Shown piece after piece: positions 1-8,762 of a stretch of 64,000 nt of DNA (its first letter is position 1; every line of letters begins with the position of its first letter). The stretch spans positions 1,248,501-1,312,500 of the forward strand of contig NZ_CP046907.1 of the NCBI RefSeq assembly GCF_014083985.1. The letters are read 5' to 3'. This DNA is from Streptomyces sp. SCUT-3. Lineage in GTDB: Bacteria; Actinomycetota; Actinomycetes; Streptomycetales; Streptomycetaceae. The notes below the pieces were generated by a model. The model did not search any database and was not told the origin of the DNA. It saw nothing but the letters and a program-made list of their open reading frames with translations. The position numbers and the translations under genes were made by a program.

Positions 1-1578
1 CAGCACCCGCCCCGTCCCGGCCGGCAGCCGCAGGCGCTCGGCGAGCGCGTCGTCGGGCAGGAGGACCACCCGCACGCCCGCCCACCGCGGCGCGGCCGGG
101 TCGGGCGGCGCCTCGCCCGGGCGCCCCCGCACGACCCAGGTGAAGCCCAGGGGGTCGAGGAGCCGGTGGAGTCTTCCGCCGCCGCGCAGCAGCGGGTCGG
201 GCATGCGGCGGCCCGCCGCGCCGGAGGACCCGGCCAGTACGGCCGGCGGGTTGTCGGGGTAGGCGGTCTCGAGCATCCCGACGTCGCGCCCGAGCCTCGC
301 CCGCACGGCGGGCAGCGCCAGGAGCACCGGCGCGACGGCGCCGAGCAGCCCGCGGACGGCGGCGCCCCGCGCGGTGAGCACCGCGGTGGCGCGGGTGGTG
401 CCCCGCACCATCGCGCGGGCCACCGCCCGCCGCTCCGTCCCGTAGCCGTCGAGGAGCAGGTCGGCGGCCCGCGCGCTGCCCGCCCGCCGGGCGGCCGCGA
501 TCCTCCAGAGCAGGTCGTGCGCGTCCTGCACGCCGGTGTTGAGCCCCTGCCCGCCCACCGGGCTGTGGACGTGGGCGGCGTCGCCGGCGAGGAGGACCGG
601 GCCTGCGCGGTAGCGGTCCGCGAGGCCGTGGGCCAGGTCGAACTGCGACGTCCAGACCACGTCGTGGCTGCCGAAATCGATACCCGCCCTCCGCCGGACC
701 AGTTCGTCGAGGAAGGGCTCGTCGACGGTGACCGGGCGGTCCGGGGAGGCCCCGGGGAGGTGCGCGATGATCCGCCACCGGCCCGGTTCCGGCACGGGCA
801 CGATCAGCAGCAGCCCTTCCGGTCCGAGGAAGACGTGGCCCTCGTCCTCCGGGAGCGGGGCGGTGGTGCCCACGTCGGCCAGGACGAACGTCGCCCCGGA
901 CGCGGAGCGGTCCAGCCGCAGTCCGGCCGACTCCCGGACGCGGCTGCGGCCGCCGTCGCAGCCGACCAGCCGGCGCGGGACCACCGTCTCGGCGGCGCCG
1001 TCCGCATGCACCAGGACCGCCTCGACCGGGTGGTCCGGGCCGGCCGGGTCCGCGGGGTCGGCCCGGGCGCGGAGCGCGTCGAAGGAGACCTGCCACTCCA
1101 CCGCGCCGCCCAGCTCGCCGAGGCGCTCCTCGAGGACCCGTTCCGTGGCGTACTGGGGGACAGACAGCCAGAAGGGGTGGTCGGTGTCGCCCCACGGCAG
1201 GTCGAGCAGGTCGATGCGGGCGGGGCGGCGGGCGGGACGGCGGCACCGCCCACCACCCCGCCCGCCGCCCGCGTTGAGCGCCGCGATGCGGGTGCCCTCG
1301 GCGAGGAGGCGGTCGGCCACGCCCGTCGTGTCGAGGACCTCGAGCGTGCGGGCGTGGAGGACGAGCGCCCTGGAGAAGGCGGAGCGGCCGGGCCTGCGGT
1401 CGACGATCCGCACGGTCAGGCCGTGGCGCAGCGCCTCGCAGGCGGCGGTCAGGCCCGTCGGCCCGGCGCCGACGACCAGCACGTCGACGTCGCCGCGGTC
1501 CGCCGCGGCCTCCGCCGCCGGCGGCGGGGGCCGCGCGGCGGTCCGGCGGGGGGTTCCGTGTTCCGGTTCGGGTGCCAT
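1..1578 (-). CDS. FAD-dependent aromatic-type monooxygenase, 3' end cut by window
   Basis: The frame opens at an ATG at 1578, preceded by GGGGAGA, and stays open to base 1, so the C-terminus lies outside the window. Residues 33-42 contain the FAD dinucleotide-binding motif VLVVGAGPTG. Residues 332-336 are GDAAH, followed by GGQGLNTGVQD, the second FAD motif of class A flavoprotein hydroxylases (PheA/TfdB/MhpA type). These use NAD(P)H and O2 to hydroxylate aromatic or polyketide rings; the substrate cannot be read from sequence. Residues 85-100 (RGGGRCRRPARRPARI) are an Arg-rich insertion. It lies upstream of two acyl-CoA synthetases in the opposite direction of reading, with its own ribosome site. 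Confidence 0.88.
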   Translation of the reverse strand, partial: MAPEPEHGTPRRTAARPPPPAAEAAADRGDVDVLVVGAGPTGLTAACEALRHGLTVRIVDRRPGRSAFSRALVLHARTLEVLDTTGVADRLLAEGTRIAALNAGGGRGGGRCRRPARRPARIDLLDLPWGDTDHPFWLSVPQYATERVLEERLGELGGAVEWQVSFDALRARADPADPAGPDHPVEAVLVHADGAAETVVPRRLVGCDGGRSRVRESAGLRLDRSASGATFVLADVGTTAPLPEDEGHVFLGPEGLLLIVPVPEPGRWRIIAHLPGASPDRPVTVDEPFLDELVRRRAGIDFGSHDVVWTSQFDLAHGLADRYRAGPVLLAGDAAHVHSPVGGQGLNTGVQDAHDLLWRIAAARRAGSARAADLLLDGYGTERRAVARAMVRGTTRATAVLTARGAAVRGLLGAVAPVLLALPAVRARLGRDVGMLETAYPDNPPAVLAGSSGAAGRRMPDPLLRGGGRLHRLLDPLGFTWVVRGRPGEAPPDPAAPRWAGVRVVLLPDDALAERLRLPAGTGRVL

Positions 1579-1746
1579 CGGCCGTCTCCCCGGTCTCGGG
1601 ATCGCCCGGCCCCTCCGGGGGCGGGCCCCGCCGGGTCGGCCGGGCCGCGGTGCGCCGGCGGCGGGCGGCGCGGGGTGCGCCGCCGGGCCGGCCCGGGGCC
1701 GCGGCGGCCGGGCGGGTCTCCCGGCTGCTGCCCGGAACGGGCCGCC

Positions 1747-1772
1747 GGAATCCCCGGCCAGGCGGGGATTCC
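1747..1772 (-). terminator. Hairpin after acyl-CoA synthetase
   Basis: Nine-base perfect arms (GGAATCCCC at 1747-1755, GGGGATTCC at 1764-1772) enclose an 8-base loop. It sits 26 bases past the stop of the acyl-CoA synthetase that ends at 1798. No U tract follows, as is usual in streptomycetes. Confidence 0.5.
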
Positions 1773-1797
1773 CCGCCCGGCCGGGCCCGTCACCCCG

Positions 1798-3420
1798 TCA
1801 CAGGCCCAGGGCCTCGGCGGCGGTGCGGCGCAGTTCGACCTTGCGGACCTTGCCGCTGACGGTCAGCGGGAAGCCCTCGACGACGTGGACGTACGCGGGG
1901 ACCTTGTAGTGGGCCAGCCGGCCGCGGCAGAACTCGGCGACCTCCTCGGCGGTCAGTCCGGCGTCCGGGTCGCGCAGCACGACGCAGGCGCAGACCGCTT
2001 CGCCGTAGCGCGGGTCGGGGACCCCGACGACCTGGACGTCGGTGATCGCGGGGTGCCGGTACAGGAACTCCTCGACCTCCCTGGGGTACACGTTCTCCCC
2101 GCCGCGGATGATCATGTCCTTGCTGCGGCCGACGATGTTCACGTAGCCGTCGGGGTTCATCACGGCCAGGTCGCCGGTGTGCATCCAGCCGTCGGCGTCG
2201 ACCGCCTCCGCGGTCCGCTCCGGGTCCTCCCAGTAGCCGAGCATGACCGAGTAGCCGCGGGTGCACAGCTCACCGGTGGTCCCGCGCGGCACGACCTCCC
2301 CGGTGGCCGGGTCCACCACCTGCACCTGGAGGTGCGGCAGGACGCGGCCGACGGTGGCGGTGCGGTGCTCGAGGTCGTCGTCGCGGCGGGTCTGGGTGGA
2401 CACCGGCGAGGTCTCGGTCATGCCGTAGCAGATGGACACCTCGACCATGTGCATCTCGGAGACGACCCGCTTCATCACCTCGACCGGGCAGGGCGAGCCG
2501 GCCATGATGCCGGTGCGCAGCGAGCCCAGGTCGTGGGAGGCGAAGTCGGGCAGGTCGAGTTCGGCGATGAACATCGTCGGCACCCCGTACAGGGAGGTGC
2601 AGCGCTCGGCGGCGACGGCGCGCAGGGTGGCGGCCGGGTCGAAGGCGGGCGCGGGGATCACGATGCAGGCGCCGTGGCTGGTGGCCGCCAGGTTCCCCAT
2701 GACCATGCCGAAGCAGTGGTAGAAGGGCACCGGCAGGCAGACGCGGTCCTGCTCGGTGTAGGCGACGAGCTCGCCCACCCAGTAGCCGTTGTTGAGGATG
2801 TTGCGGTGGGAGAGCGTCGCGCCCTTGGGGAAGCCGGTGGTTCCCGAGGTGTACTGGATGTTGATCGGGTCGTCGCACCCCAGGGCCGCCTGGTGGGCGG
2901 CCGGCTCGCCCGGGTCGACGGACGCGCCGTCGTCGACCAGGGCCTGCCAGGTCGGGTCGCCGATGTACACGGTCTCGCGCAGCTGCGGGCAGGAGGGGCG
3001 CACCTGCTCCACCATGGCCCGGTAGTCGCTGGTGCGGTACTCGGTGGAGGCGACCAGGAAGGAGATCCCGGACTGGTTGAGCACGTACTCCAGCTCGTGC
3101 ACCCGGTAGGCGGGGTTGATGTTGACCATGATCGCGCCGATGCGGGCGGTGGCGTACTGCACCAGCACCCATTCGGCGCAGTTGACGGCCCATATGCCGA
3201 CCCGGTCGCCGCGCCGCACGCCGCGGGCGATCAGGCCGCGGGCCACGTCGTCGACCGCCCGGCCGAACTCGGCGTAGGTCCAGCGGCGCCCGGAGGGGAC
3301 GTCGACGAGGGCGTCGCGGCCGGGGTGCGCGGCCACCGTGCGGTCCAGGTTGGCGCCGATGGTCTCGTCCAGCAGGGGCAGGTCGGTGGGGCCGGCGGCG
3401 AAGGAGAGGGTCTCGTTCAC
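1798..3420 (-). CDS. Acyl-CoA synthetase (AMP-forming), FadD-like
   Basis: 540 residues, normal for fatty-acyl-CoA ligases. It starts at GTG 3420 with AAGGAGA upstream. The P-loop-like A3 motif [11 protein letters not shown] is at 190-200, the adenylate-binding YGMTE follows in the middle third, and the C-terminal catalytic lysine is K524 in VSGKVRK. The family activates carboxylic acids to acyl-AMP and then acyl-CoA. Overall character resembles medium/long-chain FadD synthetases that feed beta-oxidation. It is the downstream member of a tandem pair with the synthetase at 3608-5296 and may share its transcript; an AlkB operon lies 4 kb away, so a role in activating alkane-derived fatty acids is possible but inferred. 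Confidence 0.9.
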   Translation of the reverse strand: MNETLSFAAGPTDLPLLDETIGANLDRTVAAHPGRDALVDVPSGRRWTYAEFGRAVDDVARGLIARGVRRGDRVGIWAVNCAEWVLVQYATARIGAIMVNINPAYRVHELEYVLNQSGISFLVASTEYRTSDYRAMVEQVRPSCPQLRETVYIGDPTWQALVDDGASVDPGEPAAHQAALGCDDPINIQYTSGTTGFPKGATLSHRNILNNGYWVGELVAYTEQDRVCLPVPFYHCFGMVMGNLAATSHGACIVIPAPAFDPAATLRAVAAERCTSLYGVPTMFIAELDLPDFASHDLGSLRTGIMAGSPCPVEVMKRVVSEMHMVEVSICYGMTETSPVSTQTRRDDDLEHRTATVGRVLPHLQVQVVDPATGEVVPRGTTGELCTRGYSVMLGYWEDPERTAEAVDADGWMHTGDLAVMNPDGYVNIVGRSKDMIIRGGENVYPREVEEFLYRHPAITDVQVVGVPDPRYGEAVCACVVLRDPDAGLTAEEVAEFCRGRLAHYKVPAYVHVVEGFPLTVSGKVRKVELRRTAAEALGL

Positions 3421-3507
3421 GGGAGCGGTCTCCTTGGGTGGGCGTGCCCCGCCGGGACGCGGTGGCGTCCGTCGGGGCGGGCGCGGGGAGGGGCGGAACG
3501 GGGGGAT

Positions 3508-3555
3508 TCAGTAGTCGGAAGCCTTGACGACGACGTCGGCGCGGCCGACGTGGGT
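3508..3555 (-). pseudogene. Short remnant of an acyl-CoA synthetase A8 region
   Basis: Bases 3511-3555 match 40 of 45 positions of 3941-3985, which encode the A8 hinge of the neighbouring synthetase. The remnant translates as THVGRADVVVKASDY and stops at once (TGA 3510-3508), against TYVGRADDVFKASDY in the intact gene. It sits between two synthetase genes and has no visible start. It looks like the scar of a partial duplication or of a deleted third synthetase. Confidence 0.6.
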
Positions 3556-3607
3556 GGTGCCCGGGCGGGGCCGCGGTCCGGGCGTGCGGACCGCGGCCCC
3601 GCCCGGG

Positions 3608-5296
3608 TCACAGCGCGTCCTCGCGGTACTCGGCGTCGTTCGGCGCGCCGCCGGACTGCTCCGCGCGGGCCCGCAGCTCGATCCGGCGGATCTTCCCGGA
3701 GACGGTCTTGGGCAGGTCGGAGAACTCCAGGCGGCGGATCCGCTTGTAGGGGGCGAGCACCTTCCGGGAGTGGGCGAAGATCGCCCGGGCCGTCTCCGCG
3801 TCCGGCTCCCAGCCGGCGGCAAGGACGACGTACGCCTTGGGCACGGCCAGGCGCAGCGGGTCGGGCGAGGGCACCACGGCGGCCTCGGCCACGGCCTCGT
3901 GCTCCAGCAGGGCGCTCTCCAGTTCGAACGGGGAGATCTTGTAGTCGGAGGCCTTGAAGACGTCGTCGGCTCGGCCGACGTAGGTGATGTAACCGTCGGC
4001 GTCGCGGGAGCCGATGTCGCCGGTGCGGTAGCGGCCGCCGGCCATGACCTCGGCGTTGCGCTCGTCGTCGCCCAGGTAGCCGGTCATCAGGCCGACGGGG
4101 CGCTCGGCGGTCAGGTCGACGCAGATCTCCCCCTCGTCGCCGACGGCGCCGGTGACCGGGTCGACCAGGACGACGGAGTAGCCGGGGCAGGGGCGGCCCA
4201 TGGAGCCGGCCTTGATCGGCTGACCGGGGGTGTTGGCGATCTGCACGGTGGTCTCGGTCTGGCCGAACCCGTCGCGCACGGTCACCCCCCAGGTGCGGCG
4301 GACGTGCTCGATGACCTCCGGGTTGAGCGGCTCCCCGGCGGCGACGACGCTCTTCGGCGGGGTGGCCAGCTTGGACAGGTCTGCCTGGATGAGCATCCGC
4401 CACACGGTCGGCGGGGCGCAGAAGCTGGTGACGCCGCAGCGGCCCATCTCGGTGAGCAGCCGGTCGGCGTCGAACCGGGTGTAGTTGTGGATGAAGACGG
4501 TGGCCCCGGCGTTCCAGGGGGCGAAGACGTTGCTCCAGGCGTGCTTGGCCCAGCCCGGGGAGGAGATGTTCAGGTGCACGTCGCCGGGGCGCAGCCCGAT
4601 CCAGTACATCGTCGACAGGTGGCCGACCGGGTAGGAGACGTGGGTGTGCTCCACCAGCTTGGGCCGGGCGGTGGTCCCGGAGGTGAAGTAGAGCAGCAGG
4701 GTGTCGTCGGCGGCGGTGGGCCCGGTGGGGGTGAACTCCTCGGGGGCCCCGGCCGAGTCCCCGTAGGACAGCCAGCCCTCCGGCGCCCCCGCGCCGACGG
4801 CGATGCGGGTGTAGTCGCCGGGCACCTCGTCGAACTTGGCGGCGTCCTCGGCGCGGGCGACCACGTGCCGGGCCTGCCCGCGCTCGACGCGGTCGCGCAG
4901 GTCGACCGGGCCGAGGAGGGTGGTGGCGGGGATGAGGACGGCGCGCAGCTTCATGGCCGCCAGCATCGTCTCCCACAGCTCGGTCTGGTTGCCGAGCATC
5001 AGCACGATCCGGTCTCCGGCCCGCACGCCCTGCGCGGCGAGCCAGTTGGCGACCTGGCCGGAGCGGCGGGACATCTCCCGGAAGGAGACGCGTTCCTCGC
5101 TGCCGTCCTCCTCGACGATCCACAGGGCGGTGGCGTCGTTGCCGTCGGCCATCGGGTCGAACCAGTCCAGGGCCCAGTTGAACTCCTGCGGGCGCGGCCA
5201 GCGGAATTCACGGTGGGCGGTGTCGTAGTCCTCCCGGTGGGCCAGCAGGAAGTCGCGTGCCGCGCGGAACTGCTCCGCGCCGCTGGCTGCCGTCAT
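3608..5296 (-). CDS. Acyl-CoA synthetase, medium-chain/aryl-acid type
   Basis: 562 residues from ATG 5296, which has GGAGGAAAC directly upstream; a 20-codon longer frame (to 5356) lacks such a site and would cover a likely operator. A3 motif FTSGTTARPK at 204-213, GFGQTET mid-protein, hinge VGRADDVFKASDYKISP, and catalytic K535 in VSGKIRR. The N-terminal FNWALDWFD and GWAKHAWSN blocks are those of ACSM-type or benzoate/medium-chain acyl-CoA ligases rather than long-chain FadD. It is divergent from the GAF-LuxR gene at 5389, the usual arrangement of a pathway gene and its regulator. Confidence 0.88.
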   Translation of the reverse strand: MTAASGAEQFRAARDFLLAHREDYDTAHREFRWPRPQEFNWALDWFDPMADGNDATALWIVEEDGSEERVSFREMSRRSGQVANWLAAQGVRAGDRIVLMLGNQTELWETMLAAMKLRAVLIPATTLLGPVDLRDRVERGQARHVVARAEDAAKFDEVPGDYTRIAVGAGAPEGWLSYGDSAGAPEEFTPTGPTAADDTLLLYFTSGTTARPKLVEHTHVSYPVGHLSTMYWIGLRPGDVHLNISSPGWAKHAWSNVFAPWNAGATVFIHNYTRFDADRLLTEMGRCGVTSFCAPPTVWRMLIQADLSKLATPPKSVVAAGEPLNPEVIEHVRRTWGVTVRDGFGQTETTVQIANTPGQPIKAGSMGRPCPGYSVVLVDPVTGAVGDEGEICVDLTAERPVGLMTGYLGDDERNAEVMAGGRYRTGDIGSRDADGYITYVGRADDVFKASDYKISPFELESALLEHEAVAEAAVVPSPDPLRLAVPKAYVVLAAGWEPDAETARAIFAHSRKVLAPYKRIRRLEFSDLPKTVSGKIRRIELRARAEQSGGAPNDAEYREDAL

Positions 5297-5352
5297 GTTT
5301 CCTCCACGTTGCTGCCGGGCTACCGTGCATGCTGAGCGCTGTGATCCAGGTC

Positions 5353-5375
5353 TCACTACCCCCGGACGGGGGTGA
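5353..5375. promoter_or_regulatory. Inverted repeat, candidate operator
   Basis: CCCCCG (5359-5364) and CGGGGG (5367-5372) are separated by GA and flanked by TCAC and TGA, giving a near-perfect dyad. It lies between the divergent starts of the acyl-CoA synthetase (5296) and the GAF-LuxR regulator (5389), where the LuxR protein or another factor would bind. Assignment to LuxR is inference. Confidence 0.5.
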
Positions 5376-5388
5376 AGGGTGCGAGAAC

Positions 5389-6339
5389 GTGAGCGAAACG
5401 GGTGACATACGGGCCGCGCTGCTGGCGCTGCGGCGCACCAGCGGCCTACCGGTCGCCTTCGGCGGCGCGGTCGCCGGGTCGGGTGCCGGGACGGGCGCCG
5501 GGGCGGGGCGGCTGCGGATCGGCGAGCTGTCCGGGGCCGCGACCGGCGCGCTGCGCGGTCTCGCGGTCACCGCGGGCAACGGCCTCGGCGGCAAGGCGGT
5601 GGCGCTGTCCCGCCCGTTCGCGGTCAGCGACTACCCGGCCTCGGCGGCCATCAGCCACGAGTACGACGCGGCGGTCGGCGCGGAGGGCCTGCGGGCGGTC
5701 CTGGCGGTGCCGGTCGTGGTGGGGCGCACGGTACGGGCCGTGCTGTACGGGGCGCTGCGCGAGCCGCTGGCCCTCGGCGACCGGACCCTGGACGCGGCGG
5801 TGGCGGTGGCCCGCGACCTGGAGCAGACCCTCGCGGTGCGCGACGCCGAGCGGCGGCTGCTGGCCCGGCGGCCGTCCGCCCCGGGCCCCGGGACCGGCCC
5901 CGGGACCGACGGCGGCGCGGACGGCGGGCCGGGCACGGGCCGGGCGGCCGCCGCCGCGTGGGAGGAGGTCCGCGGGGCCCACGGCGAGCTGCGGGCCCTG
6001 GCCCGCGCGGCCGACGACCCCCTGCTGCGGGCCCGGCTGGAGGCGGTGTGCGCGCGGCTGGCGTCCGCCGCCGGCGGGAGCACCGGCGGGGACGCGCGCG
6101 CGGCCGGCGGCACCGGCACGGCACAGGCCCCGGCGGCACCGGCCGCCCCTCTCTCCCCGCGCGAACTGGACGTGCTGGTCTGCGTCGCCTCGGGGGCGAC
6201 CAACGGCGCCGCCGCGGCGGCCCTGGGGCTGCGCCCGGAGACCGTCAAGAGCTACCTGCGCTCGGCCATGCGCAAGCTGGGCGCCCACACCCGCCTGGAG
6301 GCCGTCGTCGCGGCCCGCCGCGCCGGCCTGCTGCCCTGA
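5389..6339 (+). CDS. GAF-domain LuxR-type transcriptional regulator
   Basis: 316 residues from GTG 5389 (GAAGGG upstream); earlier in-frame starts at 5257, 5329 and 5341 lack better sites and would read through the dyad at 5353-5375. Residues about 10-150 resemble a GAF sensor domain (FAVSDYPASAAISHEYDAAV and the VLAVPVVVGRTVRAVLYGA core). A low-complexity Gly/Ala linker follows, and the C-terminal 60 residues are a LuxR helix-turn-helix (LSPRELDVLVCVASGATN, then TVKSYLRSAMRKLGAHTRLEA). No receiver domain is present. Probably senses a small ligand and controls the divergent acyl-CoA synthetase. Confidence 0.85.
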   Translation: MSETGDIRAALLALRRTSGLPVAFGGAVAGSGAGTGAGAGRLRIGELSGAATGALRGLAVTAGNGLGGKAVALSRPFAVSDYPASAAISHEYDAAVGAEGLRAVLAVPVVVGRTVRAVLYGALREPLALGDRTLDAAVAVARDLEQTLAVRDAERRLLARRPSAPGPGTGPGTDGGADGGPGTGRAAAAAWEEVRGAHGELRALARAADDPLLRARLEAVCARLASAAGGSTGGDARAAGGTGTAQAPAAPAAPLSPRELDVLVCVASGATNGAAAAALGLRPETVKSYLRSAMRKLGAHTRLEAVVAARRAGLLP

Positions 6340-6387
6340 GGGGCGTCCGACAGGAGGGGGCAGACAGGAGGAAGGCCGGCAGGAGGG

Positions 6388-6409
6388 GCCCCGGCCGTCC
6401 GGCCGGGGC
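6388..6409. terminator. Hairpin between convergent genes
   Basis: GCCCCGGCC (6388-6396) and GGCCGGGGC (6401-6409) form a 9-bp stem with a 4-base loop, between the 3' ends of the LuxR gene (6339) and the TetR gene (6484). It can serve both strands. Confidence 0.5.
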
Positions 6410-6483
6410 GTCGGCCCCGGTCGTGACGGAGGGGCCGGCCAAGGAGCCCCGGGCGGTCGCCGCGCCGGGGCCCCGACGGGCCC

Positions 6484-7068
6484 TCAGGGCCGTGCGATGC
6501 GGACGGCGATCTCGGCGATCCGCCGGGCGGCGGTCTCGGGAGGCGCGGTCGGCTGGAAGACGTGGCTGACCGTCATGCGGACGAGCGTCTCGACGACCAG
6601 GTCCCGCGACTCGGCGTCGACGGTCGGCCACGCGTCCTCCGCGTATGCGGTCAGCATCGCCGAGGCGGTCTCCAGGAGGGGCTCGGTGCGGGTGGTCAGG
6701 AGTTCGAGGAGGTCGTCGTCGCCCCCTCGTGAACCGGTGAGTACGGCCTTGAGGAGCGGGTTGTCGGCGGCGGCCCGCAGCGTGTACTCGACGCCGGCGG
6801 TGACGGCGTCCCCCAGGTCGTCGGGGTGGTCGAGGAGCTGTTCCTGTATGCCGAGCAGGAACCGCTCGATCTCGCGCCGTACGAGTGCCTCGCCGATCGC
6901 CGCCTTGGTGCCGTACTCGGTGTAGAGGGTCTGCCGGCTCACCCCGGCCGTGGCGGCGATGCGGGTCATGCGCAGCCGGTCCCAGCCGCCTGCGGCGACC
7001 TGCTCGTAGGCGGCGTCCAGGAGCCGCTCCTTGAGCAGTGAGCGGACCGACTCTCGATAGCGCGTCAT
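6484..7068 (-). CDS. TetR-family repressor, likely controls the alkB operon
   Basis: 194 residues from ATG 7068. This start fits a leaderless mRNA: TAGGAT (7081-7076) lies exactly 7 bases upstream; another ATG at 7077 falls within that -10. The N-terminal helix-turn-helix reads MTRIAATAGVSRQTLYTEYGTKAAIGEALV, typical of TetR/AcrR. The C-terminal two thirds are helical and ligand-binding, ending in VRMTVSHVFQPTAPP. Divergent from the AlkB operon with a perfect inverted repeat between them, so it probably represses the operon and its own gene until an alkane- or acid-derived effector binds. Confidence 0.87.
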   Translation of the reverse strand: MTRYRESVRSLLKERLLDAAYEQVAAGGWDRLRMTRIAATAGVSRQTLYTEYGTKAAIGEALVRREIERFLLGIQEQLLDHPDDLGDAVTAGVEYTLRAAADNPLLKAVLTGSRGGDDDLLELLTTRTEPLLETASAMLTAYAEDAWPTVDAESRDLVVETLVRMTVSHVFQPTAPPETAARRIAEIAVRIARP

Positions 7069-7100
7069 CGCGACCATCCTAGCGAATTTCGCCCATCCCC

Positions 7101-7139
7101 TTGACGGTTACCGAGGGTACTGTCTAATTTCTGGACAGT
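7101..7139 (+). promoter_or_regulatory. alkB promoter overlapped by a TetR-type operator
   Basis: TTGACG (7101-7106) and TAATTT (7125-7130), 18 bases apart, make a good sigma-70-like promoter pointing to alkB. The inverted repeat ACTGTC (7119-7124) / GACAGT (7134-7139) with a 9-base spacer covers the -10. A further GAACTGT follows at 7149-7155. Binding of the divergent TetR protein here would block transcription. Confidence 0.65.
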
Positions 7140-7171
7140 TTTTCGAGAACTGTAAAGTTGGAGGTGGTGGC

Positions 7172-8422
7172 ATGGCGGAGATCGCGCAGCCCGGCGGATC
7201 GCCCGCTCGGGCGTCGAGCGCGTCGCAGGCCCAAAGGGCGCCGAGCGCGTCGCGGTCGGAGCAGGCGTCACAGGGGCGGCAGGCGACCTGGCGGGACGGC
7301 AAGAGGTACCTGTGGCTGCTCGGACTGGTCGTCCCGGCGTACCCGTTCACCGCGTGGGGCCTGGTCGAACTCACCGGCTCGGGGTTCTTCTGGTGGTCGG
7401 CGCTCCTGATCGTCTTCGGGCTGGTCCCGCTGCTGGACCTCCTGGTCGGCAAGGACTCGAACAACCCGCCCGACAGCGTGCTCGCCTGGCTGGAGGGCGA
7501 CCGCTACTACCGCTGGTGCACCTACCTCTACCTGCCGCTGCAGTACGCCGGGCTGGTCCTGGCCTGTTGGCTGTGGACGACCGGCGGCCTCTCGGCCGCG
7601 GACAGGGCGGGGCTCACGGTCACCGTCGGCGTCGTCGCGGGGCTCGGCATCAACACGGCGCACGAACTCGGCCACAAGAAGGAGTCGCTGGAGCGGTGGC
7701 TCGCCCGCATCGCGCTCGCCCAGACCTTCTACGGCCACTTCTACATCGAGCACAACCGCGGCCACCACGTCCGCGTCGCCACGCCCGAGGACCCCGCCAG
7801 CTCGCGCCTGGGCCAGACGTTCTGGGCGTTCCTGCCCCGCTCCGTGTTCGGCTCCCTGCGCTCGGGATGGCACCTGGAGAAGGCCAGGCTGGCCCGCCGG
7901 GGCAAGGGCCCGTGGACGCCGCAGAACGACGTGCTCAACGCGTGGGCGATGTCGGCGGCGCTGTTCGGGGCCCTGGCCGTCGCCTTCGGGCCCGGCGTCC
8001 TGCCGTATCTGGCCGTGCAGGCGGTCATCGGGTTCTGCCTGCTGGAGGTCGTCAACTACCTGGAGCACTACGGGCTGCTCCGGCAGAAGGGCGCCACGGG
8101 CCGCTACGAGCGCTGCACCCCCCGGCACAGCTGGAACAGCGACGACATCGCCTCCAACGTGTTCCTGTACCACCTGCAGCGGCACAGCGACCACCACGCC
8201 AACCCCACCCGCCGCTACCAGGCGCTGCGCCACTTCGAGGAGTCCCCGCAGCTGCCGTCGGGCTACGCAGGCATGATCCTGCTCGCCCTCGTGCCGCCCC
8301 TGTGGCGCCGCGTCATGGACCCCCTGGTACTGGCGCACTACGGCGGCGACGTCGCCCGCGCCAACATCCAGCCGCGCCGGCGCGCCCGGGTCCTGGCCCG
8401 CTACGGGGGTGGGGCGGCGTGA
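7172..8422 (+). CDS. alkB: Alkane 1-monooxygenase (AlkB-type integral membrane diiron enzyme)
   Basis: 416 residues from ATG 7172, with GGAGGTGG upstream. Hydroxylates the terminal methyl of alkanes with O2 and electrons from rubredoxin, in the cytoplasmic membrane. The histidine boxes are all present: HELGH at 164-168, EHNRGHH at 193-199 and HSDHH at 338-342, plus the AlkB signature NYLEHYGL near 295. Hydrophobic stretches at roughly 47-65, 72-90, 115-135, 140-160 and 255-290 fit six membrane helices. A 35-residue Ala/Ser-rich N-terminal extension precedes the first helix. First gene of a four-gene operon with GTGA and ATGA overlaps. Confidence 0.95.
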   Translation: MAEIAQPGGSPARASSASQAQRAPSASRSEQASQGRQATWRDGKRYLWLLGLVVPAYPFTAWGLVELTGSGFFWWSALLIVFGLVPLLDLLVGKDSNNPPDSVLAWLEGDRYYRWCTYLYLPLQYAGLVLACWLWTTGGLSAADRAGLTVTVGVVAGLGINTAHELGHKKESLERWLARIALAQTFYGHFYIEHNRGHHVRVATPEDPASSRLGQTFWAFLPRSVFGSLRSGWHLEKARLARRGKGPWTPQNDVLNAWAMSAALFGALAVAFGPGVLPYLAVQAVIGFCLLEVVNYLEHYGLLRQKGATGRYERCTPRHSWNSDDIASNVFLYHLQRHSDHHANPTRRYQALRHFEESPQLPSGYAGMILLALVPPLWRRVMDPLVLAHYGGDVARANIQPRRRARVLARYGGGAA

Positions 8423-8583
8423 GCCGGTACCGCTGCCCCGTCTGCGACTACGTGTACGACGAGGCCTCCGGCGAGCCCCGCGAGGGCTTCCCCGCAGGCA
8501 CCCCCTGGGACGCCGTCCCCGACGACTGGTGCTGCCCCGACTGCGGGGTCCGCGAGAAGATCGACTTCGAGGAGACGTCATGA
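8419..8583 (+). CDS. rubA1: Rubredoxin, AlkG1-like
   Basis: 54 residues from GTG 8419, overlapping the alkB stop (GTGA). The iron is held by C6-x2-C9 and C39-x2-C42. After the second motif there are five residues between CG and DFE (VREKI), one more than in the next gene; such an Arg-containing insertion marks AlkG1-type rubredoxins, which in other bacteria are poor partners of AlkB. It may have a different electron-transfer role. Too short to be seen as an independent frame without the operon context. Confidence 0.92.
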   Translation: MSRYRCPVCDYVYDEASGEPREGFPAGTPWDAVPDDWCCPDCGVREKIDFEETS

Positions 8584-8762
8584 ACCCCGTGAAGGTCTGG
8601 GAGTGCCTGGTGTGCGGCTTCGTCTACGACGAGGCCGAGGGATGGCCGGAGGAGGGCATCGCCCCCGGCACCCGCTGGGAGGACGTCCCCGACGACTGGT
8701 GCTGCCCCGACTGCGGAGCGGCCAAGGCCGACTTCGAGATGGTCGAGACGAGCCGTGCCTGA
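8580..8762 (+). CDS. rubA2: Rubredoxin, AlkG2-like electron donor to AlkB
   Basis: 60 residues from ATG 8580, overlapping the previous stop by ATGA. Iron ligands are C9-x2-C12 and C42-x2-C45. The tail [12 protein letters not shown] lacks the extra residue of its neighbour, the pattern of AlkG2-type rubredoxins that pass electrons to the hydroxylase. It shares the YDEA and [17 protein letters not shown] blocks with the first rubredoxin, so the two arose by duplication. Confidence 0.93.
   Translation: MNPVKVWECLVCGFVYDEAEGWPEEGIAPGTRWEDVPDDWCCPDCGAAKADFEMVETSRA

Noticed and set aside
166-3957. 1263-codon plus-strand frame over the monooxygenase and synthetase genes
   Set aside because: It is antisense to genes with clear motifs, is rich in Gly/Ala/Arg/His/Val as expected for a shadow frame of GC-rich DNA, and matches no family.
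1-5388. Edge of a secondary-metabolite cluster, based on the FAD hydroxylase and two acyl-CoA ligases
   Set aside because: No synthase, carrier protein or tailoring set is present; the genes fit a catabolic reading equally well and the window ends here.
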